Position numbers and translations under genes: made by a program. The notes under the pieces are model-generated. The model had not been told where the DNA came from, did not search any database, and was given only the letters and a program-made list of their open reading frames with translations. Below are positions 31,401 through 41,086 of a DNA stretch of 64,000 nt, one piece after another. The stretch comes from Caulochytrium protostelioides (Eukaryota; Chytridiomycota; Caulochytriomycetes; Caulochytriales; Caulochytriaceae), in assembly GCA_003615045.1 (NCBI GenBank), contig ML014182.1, positions 24,714 through 88,713 on the forward strand, given 5' to 3'. How positions within the stretch are numbered: position 1 is the stretch's first letter; each line of letters begins with the position of its first letter.

Positions 31401-31868
31401 GGGATCGCGCCGGAGGATCTGCTGGGCGAGGTGCATGTGCTGCGCCACCGCGAGGCGACGACGGACTCGCCGCCTGAGACGAGCGATGGCGCGTCGGCGG
31501 CCACGCAGGCGCCGTTCACCCTGCTGGAGGTCGAGCGCTCGCAGCCCTACGACCTGAAGCTCGTGCTGTTCGAGACGCGCGACGGGATCGTGGGCGGGTT
31601 CAAGTTTCGGCGCGCGACGATTCGGCCCGAGCAGGCCGAGAAGTGGAAGGACAAGCTCGACGCAATCCTGGGCGGCATCGATTCCGGCATGAAGGATCTC
31701 ACGATCGCGGCCATGATTTCCCGGTTCTACCAGGAGTTCTGGCGGTCGAGCCAGAGCCCGCTGACGAGCCAGATTAGCATGCGCTCCGATTCCCGCCAGT
31801 CGGGGAGTCTCCAGCCGCTCGCCCTCCACCAGGTATGCACCTCCCTCAGTCAGCTGCACGCCTCATAA
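28470..31868 (+). CDS. Unrecognised protein: condensation-fold halves split by a coiled coil, catalytic motif lost
   Basis: I do not know a named homologue for this 1,132-residue protein. After a low-complexity N-terminus, residues about 280-460 resemble the N-lobe of NRPS-type condensation domains (ACVPGPLEVMPWGLV...RYPILTTVF, then YVVFMASEAILDRVALTHLI where HHxxxDG should be). A Trp/Gln linker (GFWQSQRQYV) leads into a coiled coil with an embedded globular stretch (about 535-740). C-lobe-like pieces follow in the expected order: CLAAFAILMKHVTGQSQFLM (about 845), VLPLKFDVSKPDRLFRGFFE (about 914) and PYDLKLVLFETRDGIVGGFK (about 1026). The His-His motif reads S433-E434-A-I-L-D438-R439, so acyl-transfer activity is unlikely. 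There is no adenylation or carrier domain nearby. The start is the ATG at 28470; the frame upstream lacks an ATG. A structural or scaffolding role is a guess. Confidence 0.6.
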   Translation: MSHSPVPLGGGGAASPHGSSSSFRPHKAASLAAPAATGGSRPHGLDGNGAPSLGGKDVVIPPIPQQNTRSPTRSSTPTPAAGSPLPPTASMAARSPKRRAATPVATGTAAGTTPSPSSVGWRHVARSDVTSGLIGLRDEPSRPTTAVSVAASVATAASTGGKRVPRHMVPTASSSRKMAPRLARPMPSPQVAALMAGARAGDLAHSLDALDSRADDADDDASDDDAAAHGPPRYEPTAYQTWVWHAQRGSPEADADTETDAGTRRGSPTSPTSPTAAAAGDYQLAKVACVPGPLEVMPWGLVVNYLRWRYPILTTVFHKNQRILDADLHAYYARDDWRHADPMAFVQVMPLASLMPGTARGAEDAHGHGGDAADAAGADAAGESPAVVALRVEAFVRGMQPRSDDAFQVLLLTAPPGATDAAMSSSYVVFMASEAILDRVALTHLIRTAFRLYHYVLAPDLVAPLSLPAGAARDTAGLPQRWTARLAQASATWLGPIRTDWVARALDRAGPSPKQVSAARGFWQSQRQYVTDVVLTEQEQSSLERRLRRLDNEQRVLINTIASLTKQETTIRDELAEARQRRVAIEQAQYATHDRVTAFVHPETGENVVIARSLRDALVTGTLGTLAGLFAKHGVAPETVAALRPYSDTMEAFASLGETELNQTALLTRERRQIAALADYTRNRIYEAIQEQSKVRFTVERTIRKATRDLEAVSASLQARMAQLDRVEHARMTVREELHPAVASTRIEALRLVVSLDELAERADTPYGFVPVVLNAETTQRLRTWTEGWANRLRQTRALRGTGSAATAASTAADEDNEMDVDTYAYDVAPATSGSATTLWSPEIACLAAFAILMKHVTGQSQFLMGMASLPPLEARPASGEPAAPAASTGGRGSVTAAPRPPPDVLTVGPETRVLPLKFDVSKPDRLFRGFFEHVAGTVERARGYVDELSAALPEGLATPIQYEFWRLQTLEALAVHGIAPEDLLGEVHVLRHREATTDSPPETSDGASAATQAPFTLLEVERSQPYDLKLVLFETRDGIVGGFKFRRATIRPEQAEKWKDKLDAILGGIDSGMKDLTIAAMISRFYQEFWRSSQSPLTSQISMRSDSRQSGSLQPLALHQVCTSLSQLHAS

Positions 31869-32784
31869 GGCACGAATTCGATGTCTCTGTCTTCCAGTGT
31901 ATTTTTGTGACAACGTTGTGACGACAACGTTGTGACAACGAATGCTCAAATACTGTGGCCCATCCTCACCTAACACGAGCCATACGCTCCTTGGCGCCCC
32001 CCAAGGGCTTGCCACGGAGGCCGCAGCGCATTCAGGTTATGCCGGGTTCTCATACCCACACTACGCTTATCTTTTCATAGACGACCACGGTCCGACACGA
32101 TCGCATCAGTTTAGTTGTAGCTCCGAAAGGAAGACTCGCTTCGCCGATCAGGGGGGAATCTCAGCCGGCTAAGCAGCCGGCCCCACGGCGTGTCCTGCGC
32201 CGCCGCCCCGGGGCTTGCTGCGCCCCTCCGGTTGACGTGGCCAGTCCGGAGAAAACTCCGCTCCTGCCGAGAGCGCGATGAGGCCCCGCTCTCCCTTCGT
32301 CCCCGCCGACCGCAGCTGGTCGTCACTCGCGTGTCCTTCGCATCCTCTCTGCCTGTGCGGGGTCGCGCATGCACTGCTGCTCCCGTGCGCACGACCCACG
32401 GCGAGAGACGGCAGCTGCGAGACGGCAGCCAATCGACAGCCAGACGACGTGGCCACGTCCCGAGGGCGTGAGTGGGCGAGCCAGAAAGGCCACGAGCGGC
32501 GAAGCAGGGTGATGTCATGGCCCCTGGTCCTCAAGAAGAGAGACCCCCCAAGGGACCCGTGAATATCGCGTTAATAGGATACGGCGAGCGAGACGTAGTA
32601 TCCACCGTCGCGACAGCGTGTGACAGCATCTCACGGGGGTTCTGATGGGCCGTGCGTGGTAAACCCCGATAAAGCTCCTTCTCGATTTTCCTGTGGATCC
32701 CTTGGCGCCGCTTTCCGCTTTCCTCTGCTTCATACCCCTTGCCGAACGTTTTCCCCATCCGCCGCCTCAATCGACATTGCAACG
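31869..32784. other. Intergenic region with tandem palindromes, upstream of eIF6
   Basis: This 0.9 kb region lies between co-directional genes. Close behind the stop of the preceding gene are two perfect copies of a ten-base palindrome (annotated separately). The last 120 bases before the eIF6 ATG are C/T-rich with T runs, resembling the PP2A leader, and probably form the core promoter. No other gene is seen. Confidence 0.5.
31908..31940. repeat. Tandem perfect palindromes ACAACGTTGT, 14-base spacing
   Basis: The ten-base self-complementary sequence ACAACGTTGT occurs at 31910-31919 and again at 31924-31933, each within GACAACGTTGTGAC, followed by a third half copy (GACAACG). The array starts about 40 bases after the stop codon of the condensation-fold gene. 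It could be a paired protein-binding site or a 3' UTR hairpin; the sequence alone cannot decide. Confidence 0.85.
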
Positions 32785-33522
32785 ATGGCTGTCCGTGCGC
32801 AGTTTGAAAACTCGAACGACATCGGCGTGTTCGCCAAGCTGACGAACTCCTACTGCCTGGTCGCCATTGGCGGGTCGGAGAACTTTTACTCGGTCTTCGA
32901 GAGCGAGCTCCAGGATGTCGTGCCGATTATCCACACATCGATTGGCGGCACGCGCATCATCGGCCGGCTGACGGCCGGCAACCGCCACGGTCTGCTCGTG
33001 CCCAACACGACCACCGACCAGGAGCTGCAGCACCTGCGCAATGCGCTGCCAGACTCAGTCGCGCTGCAGCGCGTCGAGGAGCGCCTCTCGGCTCTCGGCA
33101 ATGTGATTGCGTGCAACGACTACGTCGCCTTGATCCACCCGGATCTGGACCGCGAAACCGAGGAGATCATCGCCGACACGCTCAAGGTCGAGGTCTTCCG
33201 CCACGCGATTGCCGACCAGCTGCTCGTCGGCACCTACTGCGCGCTCTCCAACAACGGTGGCCTTGTCCACCCCAAGACCTCCGTCCAGGACCAGGACGAG
33301 CTCTCCTCGCTGCTCCAGATCCCGCTCATTGCCGGCTCCGTCAACCGCGGCGCGGGACACGTCGGCTCGGGCCTCGTCGTTAACGACTGGGCCGCCTTCG
33401 CCGGCCTCGACACCACTAGCACCGAGCTCTCCGTCATCGAGAACATCTTCAAGCTCCAGGACGCCCAGCCCCAGTACATCGTCAACGAAATGCGTGATGC
33501 CATCATCGACTCCGTCGTCTAA
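32785..33522 (+). CDS. TIF6: Eukaryotic translation initiation factor 6 (eIF6/Tif6)
   Basis: eIF6 binds the 60S subunit in the nucleolus and cytoplasm, supports 60S assembly and blocks premature 40S joining until its release by Sdo1 and Efl1. The product has exactly 245 residues, the family length, and is almost collinear with human and yeast eIF6: it starts [20 protein letters not shown], then [80 protein letters not shown] and [18 protein letters not shown]. The ATG at 32785 was chosen because the protein starts there in all eukaryotes; the 55 upstream codons are leader. It lies upstream of CMS1, another ribosome-biogenesis gene, in the same orientation. Confidence 0.98.
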   Translation: MAVRAQFENSNDIGVFAKLTNSYCLVAIGGSENFYSVFESELQDVVPIIHTSIGGTRIIGRLTAGNRHGLLVPNTTTDQELQHLRNALPDSVALQRVEERLSALGNVIACNDYVALIHPDLDRETEEIIADTLKVEVFRHAIADQLLVGTYCALSNNGGLVHPKTSVQDQDELSSLLQIPLIAGSVNRGAGHVGSGLVVNDWAAFAGLDTTSTELSVIENIFKLQDAQPQYIVNEMRDAIIDSVV

Positions 33523-34497
33523 GCATCACGCTCGTTCGGACCCCTCGTTGTTTCTTTTGTTGTGCTCTGTCTCTCCTTTTAATTATTGTTATGTTTCTCC
33601 GTTTCTCTCTCTATCGCTCGCGTTCCCGCTCGCTGTCTCTCCCCACCCTCCTCTTTCGCTACATAACTTTTCTTTTGGCTCACGGGCCCCTTTTTCGCAC
33701 GGCATCCCTCGTGCGGCGCGCGTTTCGTGCTCTCGCCTTGTTCTAATATACTAACTTTATTGTCGCTGTCGTGTTACCCAGGTTCTGTAAGCATACATCT
33801 TCTTTTGCGGAAGATGCGAAGATAGATTTGACTGCCTGGATCGGAGTTTCCCTATAAAAAAGAAGGGACTCCGCCCTTCGGAGCAATCGTCTCTCTCGCC
33901 TCGCCTCGGCGTGCCTCTGGCAGCGGGACGCCTTCGCCGGCATGGGGGCTCGATGCAATGTCGATGCGAGTGGGGCTGGGCTCGGCCTCGTTCCACCAAG
34001 CCGGGTCGAAGGGAAACAACAGCCGAGAGACCCCGCTCCCGCGTTGGCGTGAACGACGGATCGGCATTGCTGTCGGCACACCCATCACACACACACACCG
34101 CTTCGCTCCGAGTCTCGACGGCGCGAACGGCCATAGATAGCCCCTTTCGGGCTAGCCCTTGCCTCAGGCATCAAGCATGCGCCGCCCTGGGCAAGACGAC
34201 GAAGATCAGGGCCCGAGCGGAGTTAGGGGTTCCGACTGCTTATCTGCCGCTTCGCGCGATTTTCGAGACATTCCTCTATCTCAGTGCTTGCTTCTCTCTG
34301 ATATCGTCATCGCCTGCTGTTGGAGACTGGCTCCCCCTGTATTGCCAACGACCGCTGTCCTCCTTGGATGATCAGCCACCCAACGCCCGAAACTCCGACC
34401 CTCATTCTCGTATCTCCGTTCCAAAACGCTGACGGATCCTGACGGATCCCGATATCGTCCGATCTCTGCTCCTCTCACCAGCTTCCGGATTGCCACA
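33523..34497. other. Intergenic region between eIF6 and CMS1
   Basis: About 975 bases. The first 250 are T- and C-rich (eIF6 3' end). A TATAAAAA at 33853-33860 is followed by a small GC hairpin (ctccgc/gcggag-like, near 33869-33885). It is about 640 bases from the CMS1 ATG, far for a TATA box unless the leader is long or it serves another transcript. No gene is supported. Confidence 0.45.
33853..33860 (+). promoter_or_regulatory. TATA-like element
   Basis: TATAAAAA is the best TATA match between eIF6 and CMS1. Its distance to the CMS1 start (about 640 bases) makes its assignment uncertain. Confidence 0.25.
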
Positions 34498-35550
34498 ATG
34501 AGCGGCGACGCGCTGGACGACTTTGAGATTGCGCTGCCCAAGCGCACGCGCACTGCAGACGCCACGGAAGCAGCGGACGCTGCCGCGCCGCGCGCGCGCG
34601 CCAAGAAAGCCAAGACCGCTGCGCCGGCGGCGGCAGCGGCCGACTCGCCCGCGGCGCTGAAGCGCAAGCAGTTCGCCCAGCGGGAGCAGGCACTCTGGGA
34701 CCTGATCGCGGCCCGCGACACGCAGGTCGACCGCCTGGGCTCGCCGCTCGTCGTGGTCGGCGCCGTAGCGGCCGCGGCATCGCCATCACCGGCCGCTGAC
34801 GCCGCTGACGCCGTCGACGCCGTCGAGACGGACGACGAGCACAACACGCCGGACGGTGACCCCGCGCATGCAGACGCCGCCGGCACGACGGCCGGCGCAG
34901 GCACTCCCGACGGCGCGGCGCGGTTCCCGACGCGGTCGGACGACCAGATGGCCGCGCTCGCGACGTATCTGTTCGGCGACCGCACCACCTCGGTGCTCTC
35001 GCTGCGCCACAAACGCGCCACGGCCTCGCCGAGCGTGCTCGTCGTGTGCATGTCCGCCGAGCGCTGTCTGGCCATGATCAAGGCGTGGTCCACGATTGGG
35101 GCACGGCCGGCGCCCGCCGACGCCCGCGGTGGCGGCCGTGGCGGCGGCCGCGGAGCCCGTGGCAGCGCCCGTGGCGGCCGCGGCGGCTGGAACGGCCGCG
35201 GCGGGCGTCCCGTGCACGCGCACGAGCGGCAGATGATCGGCGGGTGCAAGGTGGCCAAACTGTTCGCGCGGCATATCCGCCCCGTGGAGCAGCGCGCGGT
35301 GCTGACCGCGACGAACTACCCGGTGGCCGTGGGCACGCCCGCGCGGATCAGCGCGCTGCTGGAGCCCATGGAGGACCACGGCACGCGGACGCTGCCGCCC
35401 ATGTCGCTCGAGAGCACCGAGGTCGTCGTGCTTGACGCGAGCTTTGTCGACACCCACCAGCGGACGCTCATGAACAGCGTCAACACGATGGACGCCGTCG
35501 AGCAGCTCCTGGCCAAGATTCCCGCATCATGTCGCATCGTCATCTGGTAA
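34498..35550 (+). CDS. CMS1: Cms1/CMSS1 family protein (small-subunit processome associated)
   Basis: The Cms1 family is a divergent, helicase-like fold associated with 90S pre-ribosomes in yeast. This 350-residue protein has an acidic/basic N-terminus with KRTRTADATE and ARAKKAKT, then the family core: PSVLVVCMSAERCLAMIKAW (about residue 178), KVAKLFARHIRPVEQR (about 250) and YPVAVGTPARISALLE (about 275), ending with a hydrophobic strand, TEVVVLDASFVDTHQR. Inserted in the core (about 207-240) is a Gly/Arg-rich stretch of RGG type, often an RNA-binding or nucleolar feature; I do not recall it from yeast Cms1. The start is the ATG at 34498, in cacaATGa context. It follows eIF6 in the same orientation at about 1 kb. 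Confidence 0.85.
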   Translation: MSGDALDDFEIALPKRTRTADATEAADAAAPRARAKKAKTAAPAAAAADSPAALKRKQFAQREQALWDLIAARDTQVDRLGSPLVVVGAVAAAASPSPAADAADAVDAVETDDEHNTPDGDPAHADAAGTTAGAGTPDGAARFPTRSDDQMAALATYLFGDRTTSVLSLRHKRATASPSVLVVCMSAERCLAMIKAWSTIGARPAPADARGGGRGGGRGARGSARGGRGGWNGRGGRPVHAHERQMIGGCKVAKLFARHIRPVEQRAVLTATNYPVAVGTPARISALLEPMEDHGTRTLPPMSLESTEVVVLDASFVDTHQRTLMNSVNTMDAVEQLLAKIPASCRIVIW

Positions 35551-36434
35551 CCTGTATATGTAGATGAAATCAAAGAAAAAATGGTACGAAACCCTGCACG
35601 GGTCCGCCGACGAGCAGACGATGAGACAATTCGGGGCATAGCATGAAACACACCATTTGATACCATGGCTTACATCGCACGCCTCTCAAGCGTCGCTAGT
35701 ACCACGGATGAAGGAAGCCGTGGCGGGCGGTGTTGCCCCGCTTTGCTGGCTGACGATTCCTGTTGCGTACATGGCACATCCGGCGCATGGATCGATTTGA
35801 ATCACCGCTGGCCCGTGCACTACGCTGGCGTGTCCTACTGGCCATTTCCAATACATCGCCAAACATCACCTTTTAGAACAACCACCTCAAATGGTCCTCG
35901 GAAGCGAAAGGCCACAGATGGCGCGGGATCGCGAGAGGGCGCATCTATGCCCATCCCGAGCGCCGGAATGTTCCGAGGCATCCGACATCATCCTGGGCGG
36001 CATACCCCGATCACGGCCAAAGAGGAGTGATGCCCCCTTTTCTGAGCGAAAATGTCTCCCCCCCAAATGTGAAGGGCAAGCATCGGATGCCGCGGCTACT
36101 AATCATGAAAAGTAAGCGTACCAGCAACATCAGATATAAACGTACGCACCCCCATACGCGTCGGCTACAAAACAACGCCAAGACGATTGGTCCTCTACGA
36201 AAGATAAGGATACGGGCACGCGTCACGGGGCTGTGCACGCGATTCGGACATGAGTTGTCAAGACATCTGGCACCGTTGCGTGGTCGCAAACCGTGATGCA
36301 GCCATGAAACCCTATCGAGAAACCGAGCGGTGCTCGATGCGAAACGAAGGCAGCATGGCGGTAAGATCCGACCTCCTCTGTCAGCACCTGACCCACGGCT
36401 TTCGGTGATACGAGACCGCGGACGGTCGGGCGGG

Positions 36435-36466
36435 CCGCCGCCGGCCTAGGCCGCCGCCGGCCTAGG
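36435..36466. repeat. Perfect 16-base tandem duplication
   Basis: The unit CCGCCGCCGGCCTAGG occurs twice without a gap or mismatch. Each copy ends in the palindrome CCTAGG. It lies about 630 bases upstream of the GDE1-type gene start; function unknown. Confidence 0.85.
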
Positions 36467-36636
36467 TCTCGTGTCCACGTCCGCTCGCCAGCGCCCGCGC
36501 ACCGCCGCGGTGCCTCGTGTCAGCGATCGACCGGCTGTCGTCGGCGTTGCCGCCGCTTCGATTTTTTCGTTCGAAAAAGAATGGGTCCGCGATATCATCT
36601 GACCCCGCTTATCCCCGCTGCTTATCGGCAATGCTC

Positions 36637-36688
36637 CGCCGCCGGTGCCATCGCCGGTGCCGCCGCCGGTGCCGCCGCCGGTGCCGCT
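36637..36688. repeat. Twelve-base minisatellite (GCCGGTGCCGCC-like)
   Basis: About four copies of a 12-base unit, GCCGGTGCCGCC or GCCGGTGCCATC, lie in intergenic DNA about 400 bases before the GDE1-type start codon. I take it as a simple minisatellite. Confidence 0.75.
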
Positions 36689-36804
36689 CGTACGGCCCGC
36701 CTTCGCCGCCGCCGCCCGCCTTCGCCGACGTCGCCGACTTCGCCGACTTCCCAGCAGGCTCCCTGGATCGCTCGCCCCTTTGTTTCATGCCGCAGCCGCC
36801 CAGG

Positions 36805-36810
36805 TATAAA
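36805..36810 (+). promoter_or_regulatory. Candidate TATA box of the GDE1-type gene
   Basis: TATAAA lies 288 bases upstream of the proposed start codon in GC-rich surroundings. Position and orientation fit a core promoter with a leader of about 200-250 bases, but no transcript start is visible. Confidence 0.35.
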
Positions 36811-37092
36811 TCGCTTCCGGCGGCCGTGGCCGCACTGCGCATGAGCAGCCACGGCGATCGCCAGAGCGATGGACGGGCGATGCGTCGTCGATCACGCGGC
36901 GCAGCGTGAGCTGAAGCCGTCGATCTCGCCGCGATACATGGTGCCGACCCGTGCACGTGGCCTCCCCCATCCCGTCACCGTCACCGTCACTGGCGGGTGA
37001 TCTGGCGCGGCGTCCCACCGTCTTCCTGGTGCCGTCGACCGACGCAGCGGCTTCCTGCGCGATACATAGACGCGGCGACGTCGACGCTCACG

Positions 37093-40000
37093 ATGCGCTT
37101 CGCACAGCGCTTCCTGGCCAACCAGCCGATTCCCTGGCGGCAGTAAGGCGCCTGGTGCTCTCTCTGCGATCCGGGCCGCGGCTTGCCCTGCCCCGATCAG
37201 AGACGCGCTCTCTAGCACGACGATCACGACCAAGGCATCGAGTCCCCGCCCATGCCCAGCTGACGCTGAATGCAAGCCAGTAGAACTCATCGGCCATTCT
37301 CGTTTTATTGTTTTTTTTTTTTTCGATCTTAGATATGCGGTCCCGTACGAACACCTGAATCTGCATGTCCGCGAGCGCCGCGATCTGAGCGTGCTGCTGG
37401 CCCAGCTGGCCGAGAGTCTGCAGCGGCTCGATGCGTTCTGGGTGCGTGCGCACACGTTGCTGGTCACGCGGATCCAGGGCCTCCGGCGCCTGATCCGTCT
37501 TGCTGACGGCGGCAGCGACGGCGCCGCCGTCCGCGGCGCCGCCGAGGACGTCCGCCGCCACACCGAGGCGCTGCTGCAGTTCCTTGTCCTGAATCGCGCG
37601 GCGCTCACGCGGCTGGCTGCGAAGGTTCCGCGGCGCTATGGCCGCCGCCACGGCGCTTCCGACCTTACGCCCGCGGCCCGCGTCCACGCCGTCCTGGCCC
37701 AGGCCGACACCATGGACACAGTCGTCTTTGTCGAGCACGCGGCCGAGGCCGCCGCCCTCTGCGACGAAGCCCGGCGGCTCTGGCCCTCAGCAGCAGCGAC
37801 CACGGCGTCCACGCCGGCGTCCACCACGGCGGCGGCTACGGCAGGATGGCTGCACGACCCGCAGGCGGGTCTGTTCCTGAACTACTTTGCTTCGACCGCG
37901 GTCGCCGCCATCGTCGGCTTCGCCCAGACGCCGAACAGCGGCGACGTGGCGGCCCACGGTGCCACGACCGCCACGGTCGCCGCGGCGGACGACGCCGCGG
38001 ATGCCCACGACGCGGCCGTCGCGAGCCGTGTACCGGCCGTGCCGTCGGTCGACGTCTTCGAGCGTACCGTGCTGCACTACTGCGCCGCGCAGGCAGGTCC
38101 TTATGCGGCGGTGCCGCTGGGCGCTGTGCCCGACATCGATGTGCGGTGGGACACGCCCGACCACCAGGGCCTGACGCCCGTCGACTACGCGTGCCTCAGC
38201 GGCAGCCAGTGCTGGGCGACGCGGCTCATCCGCGCCGCCTGCCAAGCCTGCCTCGGTACGAGTCCGCGTCCGCCCGCCGCCACGCTGCCGGCCACCGCCG
38301 CCACGACGGCCACGGGCACGAGCCGCGACCGGTTGACCGGCTTGCTGGCGCGGTGGGCGTGGATGGCGACGCTGGCCAACCAGAACCACGTGCTGCAGAC
38401 CGTTCTGCAGACGGCGGCGGCGCTGCAGATGCCGCCGGCGGCGATCATGCACGTGCGCGAGCCGCTGCTGCCGTGCATCGACACCGGCGTTGGACGCGTG
38501 CTCCCGCACACTGTAACGACCACGTTGCTCATCCTCGCCGTCAAGCGCGGGCAGACCGAGACGTGCCAGGTGCTGCTCAACCACTACGCCCGCGCCAGCG
38601 CGCTGACGCCGGCGCCCACGGACGGCGCCCGCGGCGACGGCGCTGCGGCGCTCGCGGCCTATGTGGATTTTGCCGACACACGGTTCGGCCGCACAGCGCT
38701 CATGTGGGCCACGCTCTACAACGCCATGGACATCGTGACCCTGTTGCTGCGCGGGCTCGAGGCGCCGGCCGCCACCCTGCTTCCGCGCGCCGACGTCGCG
38801 CTCCGCGATTACGCGGGACTCAACGCCCACGAGTATGCCGTCTACTACGCCTACCCGCCGCTCGCGCTGCTGCTCCAGGCATGCACGGGACACTACCCGC
38901 CGACGCCGACACCGCCCGTCGCGGGCGCGGCGGCGGCGGCGGCATCCGCGTCGCCGTCGTTATCACCATCGTTGTCGTTGTCGCCGCCGCTGGCCGCCGG
39001 GGAGGCGCTGCCGCGGTCCGCATGCCAGACGCGCAAGAGCGCCCATCTGCCGCTGCCGCTGCTCCAGCCAGCGGTCGTGCTTTACCTGGGCACCTACGAC
39101 ACGCGCCACACGCAGCCGCCGCTCATCTTCACGGACCCCGAATTACAGCACGACTACGACCACCAGTTGCTGACGGTGAGCGTAAGCGCGTCGCATGCCC
39201 ATCTGGTGACCACGATGGTCCCACCGCTGCTCGGGCACCGGCACAGCGCGCCGATCGTCTTCTCGGCCGCCGAGCCCGCACAGACCGTCGTCCGCATCGA
39301 CCTCCACGCCGTCGCTCATCCGCACCAGCTCCGCGCCCGCGCCATCGTGCCCCTCGCCGCGCACAAGATGGCGCTGTGGCGCGAGAAGACGACCACCTTC
39401 TCGGGGCAGTTGACAGCGCCGTTCATGTCCGCCGCTCTCGATATCGTCGGCCACGCCCTCGTTGAGATCGTCATCGTGACACCGTACGTGCCGCCGCCGC
39501 CGCTGCCGCCCGTGCTGCCGCAGCCGTCTATGGCAGCCTCCACGTCGCCGGCATCGACCGTCTCTCCCCTCTCGCCGCGCTCTCCCGTCGTCTCGCCGAC
39601 GAGTCATTCGGCCGGGGTCACGGCCATCGCTGCTGAGGAAGCGGCCCCGCTGCCGCGGTGGACGCCGCCGCTGCACGGCGAGGTGCACGTGGTCGGCCAC
39701 CGCGGCAGCGGCATGAACCGCCCCTTCAAGGGCTCGGCGCCGCTGCAGCTCGGCGAGAACACGCTGCTGTCGTTCACCAACGCGGGCCGGTTCGTGGACA
39801 TGGTCGAGATGGACGTCCAGCTGACGAAGGACGGCGTGCCCGTGATCTACCACGACTTCACGACGACCGACGATACCGGCTTCGACATCCCGATTGCGAG
39901 CCTGTCCGCGAGCCAGTTCGCCGCCGTCCACTCGCACCTGCGGCCCGCGATGGGCGAAAAGGGCATCGACCGCTTTAGCCAGTGGGACACGCAGGCCAGC

Positions 40001-41086
40001 GGCTGTCCCTCGCATGGCGGTGGCGCTGCTGATGCTCCTGGTACTGTGATGCTGGCATCGGCGTCCTCGGCTCCTTCTCCACAGCACCAGCACCAGCAAC
40101 AACAACAACAACAACAACAGCGACGCCGCACCCGGAGTTTCGGCGACGGTCGCCATGTGATTCGACCGGCAGGCAGTGCGCCGTGGCCGCTGTGGCCGGC
40201 GAAGGGCAACTCGGACGGCACGATTCAGAGTCCGTTCTGCACGCTGGCTGAAGCGCTGCGCCGCGTGCCGGGGCACATCGGCTTCAACATCGAGCTGAAG
40301 TACCCGAACCTGAAAGAAGCGCTGCTCGACGAGCTGGTGAGTCCCGACCTGAACGCGTACTGCCACGCCGTGCTCGCCGTCGTCCACGCGCACGCAGGCA
40401 CGCGGCCAATCACGTTCAGCTCGTTCCATCCGGAGGCCGTGATGTGCATGGCGCTCAAGCAGACGACGTACCCGGTGCTGTTCCTGACGGAGGGCGGCAA
40501 GGACGACGTCTGGGACGAGCGCGGCAATTCGCTGCACGCCGCCGTGGCCTGGGCCCAACGCTGGGGGCTCGCCGGGATCGTCACCGCTTTCCAGCCCATC
40601 GAGGAGGCGCCGTATCTCATCGGCCAGATCCGCCGTCAGGGCCTCGCGTGCTTCACCTACGGCACCCGCAACAACGACGCGCCGTTCGTCGCCATGCAGC
40701 GCGCCTACGGCGTCGACGCCGTCATTGTCGACCACGTCAACAAGATCCAGCCGCTCCACGAGACCCAGCGCCGTCGCGCGGCGGCGGCCGCCGCCGCCGC
40801 CGTGGCCGCCGTAGCGGCACCGGCAGCAACGGCCACGATGGTGACCACAGCGGCTGCCACGGTAGCGGTCGCCGCGGTGGTCACGGCCACGACGGCCGGA
40901 CCCCCGGCCGCGCCGGCGGCGGCGACGGGCGCGCAGCAACCTTCGACTCTGGGCACGCCCGAGTCGGTGGCCACGACGCTGACGCAGAACAGTCTGCTAC
41001 TCTCGCAGTTCACGATGAAGCTGGACGAGCCGGTGGCCGCCTCGCAACCGCCGCCGCCGCTCACCTCGGCGCTCGCCTCCCTGTGA
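37093..41086 (+). CDS. GDE1: SPX-ankyrin-glycerophosphodiester phosphodiesterase, Gde1 type (two exons)
   Basis: Gde1-type enzymes hydrolyse glycerophosphocholine to choline and glycerol-3-phosphate; the SPX domain senses inositol pyrophosphates and thus phosphate status. I join exon 37093-37142 (MRFAQRFLANQPIPWR plus two bases) to 37333-41086. The join restores the invariant SPX start (WRQ then YAVPYEHLNL), keeps the frame and gives 1,267 residues. SPX continues with an ESLQRLDAFW helix. Ankyrin repeats lie near 290 (HQGLTPVDYACLSG) and 464-530 (FGRTALMWATLYNAMDIVTL). A beta-rich middle follows, then the GDPD domain (about 800-1160): GHRGSGMNRP, GENTLLSF, MVEMDVQLTKDGVPVIYHDF and GFNIELKYPN supply the catalytic His, Glu and Asp residues. 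A Gln run interrupts the GDPD domain (near 935). The Ala/Thr-rich tail is unusual. Pho81 has the same layout but usually lacks a complete catalytic set, so Gde1 is preferred. Confidence 0.9.
37143..37332 (+). other. Spliceosomal intron in the GDE1-type gene (190 bases)
   Basis: The donor is CA|GTAAGG at 37143. Near the end lie CTGAC/CTGAA branch-like strings (about 37260-37270), then about fourteen T (about 37309-37323) and the acceptor TCTTAG ending at 37332. Without splicing the first exon meets TAA at 37144. Splicing completes the SPX N-terminus exactly. It is the only intron I can argue for in the window. Confidence 0.85.

Larger units (their letters stand above)
35551..37092. other. Intergenic region upstream of the GDE1-type gene
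   Basis: About 1.5 kb. It has a less GC-rich first half, a perfect 16-base tandem duplication (36435-36466), a TTTTTCG/CGAAAAA inverted repeat near 36564-36579, a 12-base GCC-rich repeat (36637-36688) and a TATAAA at 36805. Short frames lack family features. Confidence 0.5.

Noticed and set aside
28470-31868. Calling this gene a nonribosomal peptide synthetase or part of a biosynthetic cluster
   Set aside because: The HHxxxDG motif is lost, there is no adenylation, carrier or thioesterase domain, and the neighbours are flagellar and ribosome-biogenesis genes.
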